From assembly GCF_001612635.1 (NCBI RefSeq), contig NZ_BDAV01000012.1, positions 62,001-126,000 on the forward strand: a stretch of DNA of 64,000 bases, in the 5' to 3' direction. Below, piece after piece: positions 32,662 through 40,900 of this stretch. Every line of letters begins with the position of its first letter. Position 1 is the first letter of the stretch. The notes below the pieces were generated by a model. The model made no database searches. It had not been told where the DNA came from and saw only the letters and a list, made by a program, of their open reading frames with translations. The stretch is from Nocardia africana NBRC 100379. Its GTDB lineage: Bacteria; Actinomycetota; Actinomycetes; Mycobacteriales; Mycobacteriaceae. The translations under genes were made by a program, and so were the position numbers.

Positions 32662-35364
32662 ATGAAGATCCCCGAACTGTCCGACACCGTGCGCCTGGAC
32701 TGCGATGTGCTGGTGATCGGCGGCGGAACCGCCGGCACCATGGCCGCGCTCACCGCCGCCGAGAACGGCGCGAACGTTCTGCTGCTGGAGAAGGCGCACG
32801 TGCGCCACTCCGGCGCCCTGGCCATGGGTATGGACGGGGTGAACAACGCGGTCATTCCCGGTAAGGCGGAGCCGGAGGACTACGTCGCCGAGATCACTCG
32901 CGCCAACGACGGAATCGTCGACCAGCGCACGGTGTATCAGACCGCGACCCGCGGTTTCGCCATGGTGCAGCGCCTGGAGCGCTACGGCGTGAAATTCGAG
33001 AAGGACGCCTACGGCGAGTACGCGGTGCGCCGCGTCCACCGCTCGGGTTCCTATGTGCTGCCGATGCCCGAGGGCAAGGACGTCAAGAAGGCGCTCTATC
33101 GCGTTCTGCGCCAGCGCAAGATGCGCGAACGGATCCGGATCGAGAACCGGCTCATGCCGGTGCGGGTGCTCACCGACGGCGGTCGCGCGGTCGGTGCGGC
33201 CGCGCTCAACACCCGGACCGGGGAGTTCGTGGCGGTCGGCGCGAAGGCGGTGATCCTGGCGACCGGCCCGTGCGGGCGACTGGGGCTGCCGGCGTCGGGC
33301 TATCTGTACGGCACCTACGAGAATCCGACCAACGCCGGCGACGGATACGCGATGGCGTATCACGCCGGCGCGGAGCTGTCGGGCATCGAATGCTTCCAGA
33401 TCAATCCGCTGATCAAGGACTACAACGGACCGGCCTGCGCCTATGTCGCGAACCCGTTCGGCGGATATCAGGTGAACGCCGCCGGTGAGCGTTTCGTCGA
33501 CTCGGACTACTGGTCCGGGCAGATGATGGCGGAGGTGAAGCGGGAGATCGAGTCCGCGCGCGGCCCCATCTATCTGAAGGTCTCGCATCTGCCCGAAGAG
33601 ACGCTCGACGCGCTCGAGGGCATTCTGCACACCACCGAGCGGCCTACTCGCGGCACCTTCCACGCCAACCGCGGCCACGACTACCGCACCCACGACATCG
33701 AGATGCACATTTCCGAAATCGGCCTGTGCAGTGGCCATTCCGCGTCCGGTGTCTGGGTCGACGAACATGCGCGCACCACGGTCCCGGGACTCTATGCGGC
33801 GGGCGATCTGGCGTGCGTTCCGCACAACTACATGATCGGAGCGTTCGTCTACGGTGATCTGGCGGGCGAACACGCGTCCTCGACTCTTGCGGACGTCGCC
33901 GCGCCCCAGAATCTTCCGGACGATCAGCTGGCCGCTGCGCACGAACTGATCTACCGCCCGCTGCGCCATCCCGACGGCCCGCCGCAGCAGCAGGTCGAGT
34001 ACAAGTTGCGTCGTTTCGTCAACGACTATGTCGCGCCGCCGAAGACGCAGACCAAACTGTCGCTCGCGGTGGAGACCTTCGAGCGGATGCGGCAGGAGAT
34101 CGCCGAGATGGGTGCCGACACTCCGCATCAACTCATGCGGTGCGCCGAGGTCGACTTCATCCGCGACTGCGCCGAGATGGCGGCCCGGTCCTCGCTGACC
34201 CGCACCGAATCGCGGTGGGGTCTGTACCATGACCGCGCCGACCTGCCCGAACGCAACGACGAGGACTGGCGCTACCACCTGAACCTGCGCAAGGGCGCCG
34301 ACGGCGAGATGGAATTCCTGAAGCGCCCGGTCGCACCGTATTTCGTGCCGGTGCCGGAATGGGAGGATCTGCCGCGTGCCGAGCTCGAGCCGGTCGCGGT
34401 GGCGCAGCCGGAACTGATCGCCGGCCCGCCCCGGACGGCAGGCGCGGCGACCGGCGACGCACCCCGGCCGGGCATCACGATCCCCGCTCCCGCGGACGAC
34501 TCCGCCGCACCCAGAATCGCGATTCTGCTCGGCCTGGACGGCCCGACGGTCGCCGAACTCCGGAACTACCTCGACGACACCGACCCACGGGTGCGAGCCA
34601 CGGCCCTGTCGGTGCTGACCGAGGGCACTCCCGACGGCTTCGCCGCCCCCCTGATCGCCGCCCTGGGCGACCACGACGCCGCGGTGCGCGCGGCCGCCGT
34701 CTCGGGCCTGCGTGAGCTGATCGAAATCCTCCCGCCCGCAGAGCAATTGACCGCGCACGCCGAATCGCCCGACCCACTGGTGCGAGCCGCTGTCGTGGAC
34801 CTGCTGCGCGCGCAACGCCGCGGCTCGGCCGCGCTGTTCGGCAAGGCCGTGGTGGACAGCGACCACCGCGTGCGCATCGAAGGTGTGCGCGCACTGGTCT
34901 CCCTCGACGACTGGTCGGCACTCACCGCCGCCGCATTCGACGAGAACCGTGAGGTCCGGGTGGCAGTCGCCCGCGGTCTGGCCGAGGTCGGCGCGGGCGG
35001 CGCCGACACGATCCGCGCCCTGGTCGGTGACCGCGATCCCCTGGTCCGCGCCGCCGCCCTCGCCGCCCTGGCACGGCTGGGCGATTCTTCCGACGCGGCG
35101 ATTCTGGTTGCGGCGCTGAAGGATTCGGCATGGCAGGTACGCGAGGGCGGTGCCCGCGGCTGGGCCGGGCTGGGCCCTCGAGCCGCGGCCGAGGCGCTGG
35201 AATCCACCCTGACGGACCCGCATCCGGACGTCCGCAAGGCCGCCGTCCTGACGCTCTCGCACTGGCCCGACCATGCGGCCGTCCGAGCCGTCCTGCAGGT
35301 CGTACTCGCCGACACCGACGCCGACGTCCGCGCCTACGCCCGCCGCACCTTGGAGGCGGCGTGA
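32662..35364 (+). CDS. AprA-like FAD flavoprotein with C-terminal HEAT repeats
   Basis: 900 residues. Residues 1-560 are of the succinate dehydrogenase/fumarate reductase/AprA flavoprotein superfamily: FAD motif V-I-G-G-G-T-A-G-T at about 17-25, V-R-H-S-G-A-L-A-M-G-M, and late S-G-H-S-A-S-G-V-W-V followed by G-L-Y-A-A-G-D-L-A. The S-G-H-S and R-H-S-G stretches match adenylylsulfate reductase alpha better than SdhA. From about 620 to 900 lie seven or so HEAT-like repeats (D-P-R-V-R-A-T-A-L). Together with the small ferredoxin it would form an AprBA-like enzyme; reaction unknown, a sulfite/APS-type redox step being the best guess. Start ATG with GGAG seven bases upstream; a GTG two codons earlier is possible. 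Confidence 0.83.
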   Translation: MKIPELSDTVRLDCDVLVIGGGTAGTMAALTAAENGANVLLLEKAHVRHSGALAMGMDGVNNAVIPGKAEPEDYVAEITRANDGIVDQRTVYQTATRGFAMVQRLERYGVKFEKDAYGEYAVRRVHRSGSYVLPMPEGKDVKKALYRVLRQRKMRERIRIENRLMPVRVLTDGGRAVGAAALNTRTGEFVAVGAKAVILATGPCGRLGLPASGYLYGTYENPTNAGDGYAMAYHAGAELSGIECFQINPLIKDYNGPACAYVANPFGGYQVNAAGERFVDSDYWSGQMMAEVKREIESARGPIYLKVSHLPEETLDALEGILHTTERPTRGTFHANRGHDYRTHDIEMHISEIGLCSGHSASGVWVDEHARTTVPGLYAAGDLACVPHNYMIGAFVYGDLAGEHASSTLADVAAPQNLPDDQLAAAHELIYRPLRHPDGPPQQQVEYKLRRFVNDYVAPPKTQTKLSLAVETFERMRQEIAEMGADTPHQLMRCAEVDFIRDCAEMAARSSLTRTESRWGLYHDRADLPERNDEDWRYHLNLRKGADGEMEFLKRPVAPYFVPVPEWEDLPRAELEPVAVAQPELIAGPPRTAGAATGDAPRPGITIPAPADDSAAPRIAILLGLDGPTVAELRNYLDDTDPRVRATALSVLTEGTPDGFAAPLIAALGDHDAAVRAAAVSGLRELIEILPPAEQLTAHAESPDPLVRAAVVDLLRAQRRGSAALFGKAVVDSDHRVRIEGVRALVSLDDWSALTAAAFDENREVRVAVARGLAEVGAGGADTIRALVGDRDPLVRAAALAALARLGDSSDAAILVAALKDSAWQVREGGARGWAGLGPRAAAEALESTLTDPHPDVRKAAVLTLSHWPDHAAVRAVLQVVLADTDADVRAYARRTLEAA

Positions 35365-35453
35365 GCGGCGAGTGCGGGGGCGCCTTCATCATCTCGGCGG
35401 ACATCGGGTCTACGCTCTGCGCAACTGTCGATCGATTCAGCTGAGGAACACTG

Positions 35454-36668
35454 ATGACCCGGATCGCGAGGAATCTTCGGCGCGCCGCCGCGACGTTGGT
35501 CGTGACTTCGGCCGGGGCCGGGGCGGCGTTCACGGCGAGCGCTGCTCCGCTGCCGACTTTCCCGATCGGCGCGCCGGAATACACGGTGGATGTGAACACC
35601 TCCGCCGCCACGCCCGGCTATATCTACTACAGCAACGGTGTCAGCGCGGCGGCACTGGTTCCCGGAGCGGGTAAGGCGCTGTCGGCGGTTCCGGCGACCG
35701 CGCCGGCGAACATCGTGGTGGACAAGGCGGGGCACGAAGTGTGGCGCTACACCCCGCCCGCCGGACAGGACGTCTCCAATTTCCGCACCCAGACCTATCA
35801 GGGCAAGCGGGTGCTGACGTGGTGGCAGGGCGGCACCGTCGGCGGGCACGGTTCGGGTGCCGACTACATCGCCGACGAACACGGCACCGTCATCGAAACC
35901 CTCGATGCCGGAGGCACTCCCAGTGATGTGCACGAATTCCGCCTGACTCCCGACGGCCGGGCGCTGATCACGTCGTACCAGGAGGTGGAGGCGGACCTGT
36001 CCGCGATCGGTGGCCCGAAGAACGGGAAGATGTACGACACCGTCGCCACGGTCATCGATGTGGCGACCAAGCGAGTGTTGTCGCGCTGGAGCGCCGCCGA
36101 GCACGTCCCGCTCACCGACACCACCACTCCCGGCAAACTTCCCGGTAGCGACACCTACGACCCGTACCACATGAATTCGATCGCGCTGGACACCGACGGC
36201 AACCTGGTGATCTCGATGCGCGACACCTCCACCGTCTACGACGTCGACATCCACACCGGTGCGATCAACTGGCAACTCGGCGGATTGCACTCGACCTTCG
36301 ACCTCGGCCCCGGCGTCGAATTCGCCTTCCAGCACGACGCGGAATTCGCCGACCCCAGCACCCTGCGCCTGTTCAACAACAACTCCAGCGGCTTCGAAAC
36401 CCTGGGTGTGTCGAGTGTGCAGTGGATCCACTTGGACCGCGACAACCATCGAGCCACGTTGGTACGCAACCAAACCCACCCCGACGGCCTGACCGCCTTC
36501 GCCATGGGCGACGCCCAGCCGCTGCCCAACGGCAACACCCTGGTCGGCTGGGGCATGGCACCGCACATCTCGGAATTCGCGCCGACGGGCGAGATGGTCT
36601 ACGACGCCCGCCTACCGCTCGGAACCTATCGCGCCTTCCCCGCCGAGTGGGCCCCGACGCCGAAGTGA
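35454..36668 (+). CDS. secreted arylsulfotransferase (ASST)-like beta-propeller protein
   Basis: 404 residues. A signal peptide (cleavage near A-S-A-A at 28-31) precedes a six-bladed-propeller-like sequence with repeated W/D/G blades (V-W-R-Y-T-P-P, L-T-W-W-Q-G-G). Recognisable family features are V-H-E-F-R-L-T-P-D-G-R-A-L, H-M-N-S-I-A-L-D-T-D-G-N and Q-H-D-A-E-F. This is the arylsulfotransferase-2 type (PF14269), related to enzymes that move sulfate between phenols. Actual transferase activity is uncertain for the actinobacterial members. It follows the flavoprotein gene by 89 bases, so it may belong to the same sulfur-related unit. The ATG is preceded by GAGGAACACTG. Confidence 0.8.
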   Translation: MTRIARNLRRAAATLVVTSAGAGAAFTASAAPLPTFPIGAPEYTVDVNTSAATPGYIYYSNGVSAAALVPGAGKALSAVPATAPANIVVDKAGHEVWRYTPPAGQDVSNFRTQTYQGKRVLTWWQGGTVGGHGSGADYIADEHGTVIETLDAGGTPSDVHEFRLTPDGRALITSYQEVEADLSAIGGPKNGKMYDTVATVIDVATKRVLSRWSAAEHVPLTDTTTPGKLPGSDTYDPYHMNSIALDTDGNLVISMRDTSTVYDVDIHTGAINWQLGGLHSTFDLGPGVEFAFQHDAEFADPSTLRLFNNNSSGFETLGVSSVQWIHLDRDNHRATLVRNQTHPDGLTAFAMGDAQPLPNGNTLVGWGMAPHISEFAPTGEMVYDARLPLGTYRAFPAEWAPTPK

Positions 36669-36706
36669 GCTCGGCCCGAACCCGCAGGCTCATGTCCGCG
36701 GAGTTC

Positions 36707-37027
36707 TCATGCACTGGCCAGCTTCTCGTTCACCCATTTGTTGACACTGATCCCACGCTCAGTGGCCTCGATGGTCAATCGCCGGTGCATATCGGCGGAT
36801 GTGCGGACCAGGAACTGGCCGCTGTACGTGCGATCGGCCAACGGCACCGGCACCGGCTCGCCCTTGGCCTCCAGGTCAGCTACAGCGAATTCCACCAGGT
36901 CGGCGATGCCCCGTAGTGCGTCGAGCGGATCGCTATCCAGATGTGACAGAGACGGGAATTCGAGACAGGTACCGGCCCACTCCCCATCCTCGGGAGACCA
37001 CATCACGCGATACGAGTAGTGGTTCAC
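36707..37027 (-). CDS. hicB: HicB family antitoxin
   Basis: 106 residues. N-terminal partial RNase H-like fold (Y-R-V-M-W-S-P-E-D-G-E-W-A-G-T-C-L-E-F-P) and a C-terminal ribbon-helix-helix (S-V-N-K-W-V-N-E-K-L). It neutralises HicA and probably represses the pair by binding the repeat at 37285-37302. The GTG start was chosen because AGAAGGAGG lies just upstream and the gene then overlaps the hicA stop by GTGA. A start further upstream would run far into hicA. Confidence 0.88.
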   Translation of the reverse strand: MNHYSYRVMWSPEDGEWAGTCLEFPSLSHLDSDPLDALRGIADLVEFAVADLEAKGEPVPVPLADRTYSGQFLVRTSADMHRRLTIEATERGISVNKWVNEKLASA

Positions 37028-37275
37028 GATGCCTCCTTCTTCGCGATCGCGGCCAGCACCTGTCTGACCTGATACGGCTTTGCCTTCGCGCCACCGCGCT
37101 GGACGTTGACGCGCGGGTCTCCCGGCCACGGCATCGAAAACACGTAGTGGCTTCCACGCTGCCGGTAACTACCGAAATGGTGTTCGCACACCGTGAGTAG
37201 ATCGGCGAAACGAACGTCGGATGGGTTGGCAGCCATCCTCTGCACCAGCTTGTCGATCTTCTCCTCGGTCGTCAT
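37024..37275 (-). CDS. hicA: HicA family mRNA interferase toxin
   Basis: 83 residues with a double-stranded RNA-binding-like fold. The catalytic His is visible in R-Q-R-G-S-H-Y-V-F at about 38-46, and the C-terminal helix K-P-Y-Q-V-R-Q-V-L is typical. HicA cleaves mRNA until bound by HicB, which is encoded immediately downstream. The toxin is first in the operon, the usual order. The T-rich promoter and palindrome upstream are included below. Confidence 0.88.
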   Translation of the reverse strand: MTTEEKIDKLVQRMAANPSDVRFADLLTVCEHHFGSYRQRGSHYVFSMPWPGDPRVNVQRGGAKAKPYQVRQVLAAIAKKEAS

Positions 37276-37636
37276 GCGATGGACGATATCGCATACGATA
37301 TCACTTCAGTGTGTCGTTTCGTAACCTGCGGACCCGTTTCGAGGGGTTGCTCGGAGGCGAACCGCAAGCGGTCCCCGCACCCTGGTCTCGAATGCGGAGG
37401 CCGCTTTTCGCGGTAGCAACCCAGCCCCGGGCGTGGCGCAGCCCGCCTGAGCACTACTGGAGGTCGGCGCCTTGTCGCGGCGGCTGGAGAGCCGCGCTGG
37501 CGGTCCCGGTCCACGGCTATTCGTTATATTCGATCTGTGCGCCCCTGCTCGACAGGGATGCGCAGGTCGGACGAAGGGGGCGGGGTGGCGACGTGAACGC
37601 ATTCTGTAGCTACCACATACCGGTCGGGGCGGGCCG
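37276..37636. other. 361-bp region between hicA and the EspC-like gene
   Basis: It begins with the hicAB operator. The rest has no gene that I can support. It is somewhat lower in GC near 37270-37330 and around 37520-37620 and holds the forward promoter of the EspC-like/RHS operon, for which I see no clear -10/-35 pair. Confidence 0.45.
37285..37302. promoter_or_regulatory. hicAB operator, GATATCG-N4-CGATATC
   Basis: Perfect 7-bp arms with a 4-base spacer, 9 bases before the hicA start. The arms contain GATATC, itself palindromic. This is the position and shape expected for autorepression by the ribbon-helix-helix of HicB. Confidence 0.6.
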
Positions 37637-37963
37637 ATGAGCGGTAACCAGGTCCACGTCGATCCCGACAAGATCCGCACGCACGCGAAAACCATTCAGG
37701 GCGTGGGTGCTTCGCTGAGCGTGGCGTTGCAGTCCGGGCAGGCGGTGTCGGTGCCGACGGATGCGTTCGGGAAGTTGTGTTCGTTCCTGCCACCGCTGTT
37801 CGTCGACACGGTCGAAGACGACGGGCTGGAGGCGATCAAAACCGCCGCCGACGCGCTGAACGGCGATGCCGGCACGCTCGAACGGGTCGCGACCTCGCTG
37901 CAGAGCACCGATTCGGCGAATGCGAGCGACCTGGGTTCGGTGCGGCCCGAGGCCACCTGGTGA
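37637..37963 (+). CDS. EspC-family type VII secretion target
   Basis: 108 residues, helical, without signal peptide. It begins with V-H-V-D-P-D-K-I-R-T-H-A-K-T-I and continues with paired helices, as in the ESX EspC-type proteins (PF10824) that are co-exported by type VII secretion. The classical W-x-G is absent, as in other EspC proteins. It overlaps the RHS gene by GTGA and probably acts as its secretion partner. That assignment rests on family resemblance and coupling. Confidence 0.8.
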   Translation: MSGNQVHVDPDKIRTHAKTIQGVGASLSVALQSGQAVSVPTDAFGKLCSFLPPLFVDTVEDDGLEAIKTAADALNGDAGTLERVATSLQSTDSANASDLGSVRPEATW

Positions 37964-40900
37964 CGACCGAGGCCGACAACCCGCTGATCGCCCGGCGGGA
38001 GGATTCCACGAAGTCGTACACCGGCATAGGAATCGCCGAATCGGTTGCCGACGTGCACGATGCGATCTCCTCCGGATCATGGGTCGACGGTGGGCTCGCC
38101 GTACTCGGTGCCGGCATGGAGGCCGTGTCCCTGGCGGTCGATCCGCTCGGCACCCTCGCCTCCTACGGCGTCGGGTTCCTGATGGAGCACGTCGAACCGC
38201 TGCGGGAAGCGCTGGACTGGGTGGCCGGCGATCCGGATACGGTGCAGGCGTACGCCAAGACCTGGGAGAACGTCTCCACCCACATCAAGCAGGTCGCCGA
38301 TGATCACAAGAAGTCCGTCGATCAGGACGTGGCGGACTGGATCGGCAGCGCCGGGGATGCGTACCGAACCCATGCGGCCGAGACGAATTCACTGCTGACC
38401 GCGGCATCGAACGCGGCGTCGGCGGCATCGTCGGCGATCGCGATGGCCGGGGGCGTGGTCGCATTCGTCCGCCAGACCGTGCGCGACCTCATCGCTCAGG
38501 CCGTGGGCCGGCTGGCCGCATGGGCGGCCGAAGAGGTGTGCACGCTGGGCGTGGCCACCCCGTTGGTGGCCGCGCAGGCAACCACGTTCGTGGCGAAAGT
38601 ACTGACCACGATCGCCAAGCTGTTCCGCAAGCTCGCCTCCACCTTCAAGAAGCTCACGCCCCTGCTGCGCAAGCTGAAGGGCGCATGGGAAGACATCATG
38701 AAGGCGCTGAAGCGGGGACGCGGCGGCACGCATATCGACGGTGCCAAGCCGCACGCCACGTCGCCGGCCGGCACGCATCCGAGTTCGCACAAGCCGGATT
38801 CGCCGGGCGAACACGGCACACCGCACGACGACGGCGCCGATACCCACAGCACCTCACACAACGGCTCGGGCGAGCCGGACGACGGTTCGACCGGTAAACC
38901 GAGGAACGATCCACACCAGCAGGCGGACAAGGATCACGGCAGCGGCACGCATGCCGCGGAATCCGGACCGGAGAACTCGCGCACCGAGAAACAGGTCACC
39001 GGTTGTGGTGACCCGGTCGACGGCGCGACGGGCGAATTCCTGCTGCCGGAAACGGACCTCGAGCTCCCGGGTGTGCTGCCGCTGGTGCTGGGGCGCAGGC
39101 ATCGATCCGACTACCGGTTCGGCCGCTGGTTCGGGCCGTCGTGGTCGGCGACGATGGACATCCGGATCGTAGTCGAGTCCGCGACCGTCACCTTCATCGG
39201 TGACGACGGCATCATGCTCGCCTACCCGCACACCGAACCCGGCAGTCCGGTCCTGCCGCTGAACGGTGAATTGCGGTGGCCGCTGGTGCGCACCGAAACC
39301 GGCGGCTACCGCGTCACCGATCCGGACCGCGAGCTGAGCTGGTGCTTCGAACCCGAAGCCGCACTCGACGGTCTCGACGTACGGTTGGGCAACTACGCGA
39401 TCGGTGCGATCATCGACCGTCACCACAACCTGGTCCGATTCCACTACGACAGCGACGGGTCCCCGGTCGAGATCTCGCATTCGGGTGGGTACCGGGTGCG
39501 GGTCGAGACCGAGGCGGGGCGGGTCACCGGGCTGTCGGTGGCCGGCCGCCACGACGACAGCGAAACGGTCACTAGCGTAAGGACTTTCAGCTATGAAGCG
39601 GGTGCGCTGGTAGGTGTCACCAACGGGGTCGGTGCGACCACGACCTACACCTACGACTCCGAGCACCGGATGACGTCGTGGACCGATTCCAACGGCAACT
39701 CCCTCACCAACACCTACGATCCGGCCGGTCGCGTCGTCCGCCAGCGCGGCACCGACGGCATCCTCGACGCCGATTTCGACTACTTCACCTATCCGGATGG
39801 CAGCGGGACCCGAACGACGGTCACCGATTCCACCGGCGCGGCCACGATCTACGACTTCGATCCGGACCACAAGCTGCGTGATGTGATCGATCCGCTCGGC
39901 GGACGGATCCACACCGACTACACCCCGGACCGCAAGCCGCTGCGCGTCATCGCCCCCAACGGCGGCATCACGTACTACACCTACACGCCCGACGGTGATG
40001 TGGCGAAAATCGTTCGGCCGGACGAGAAGTCGATCACCATCGGCTACGCGGCACGGAATCGGCCCACTGTGATCACCGACGCCGACGGCTCCACCCGACG
40101 GCAGGAATGGGACGCGCACGGCAACGTGGCCGCCACCGTCGACAACGCCGGACGGCGCACCGCATTCGACCACTCACCCACCGGCGCGGTCACCGCTGTC
40201 ACCGAGTCGACCGGCGCGACAACGACTTTCGAAGTGGACGCCGCCGGGCTTCCGATAGCCGTCACCGATCCGTACGGCGTGGTCACCCATATCGAACGTG
40301 ACCACTTCGGGCGTCCCGTCGCCGTCACGGATGCGCTCGGCGGCATCACCCGCCACGAATGGTCGCCCGAGGGCAAACCGCTGCGCCGCATCGATCCAGA
40401 CGGATATTCCGAATCGTGGACATGGGACGGCGAAGGCAACCTCCGCACCCACACCGACCGCGCCGGCAACGTCACCTTCCACAAGTACGGCGCCTTCGAC
40501 CTGCTCACCTACCGCACGGACCCCGACGGCACCAGCACTCTCTACAGCTGGGACACCGAACGCCGGCTCACCACGGTCACCAACCCCCTCGGCGACTCGT
40601 GGACCTACAGCTACGACCGCGCTGGACGACTTGCCGCCGAAACCGACTACAACGGCGCCACCACCGCCTACGAACACAACCCGGACGGCAGCCTGGCGGT
40701 CGTCACCACCCCCAACGGCGTCCGCCGCTATCACACCCACGACATTCTCGGCCGCCTCACCCAAATCCGCTGTGACACAGGCGAATACCAGCTCTACACC
40801 TACGACGAGGTAGGCCGCCTCCGCACGGCGATCTCCGGCGTCGGCCACGACCGCACCCACACCGTCGAATTCGCCTACGACTCCGCGGGCAACCTCGTCT

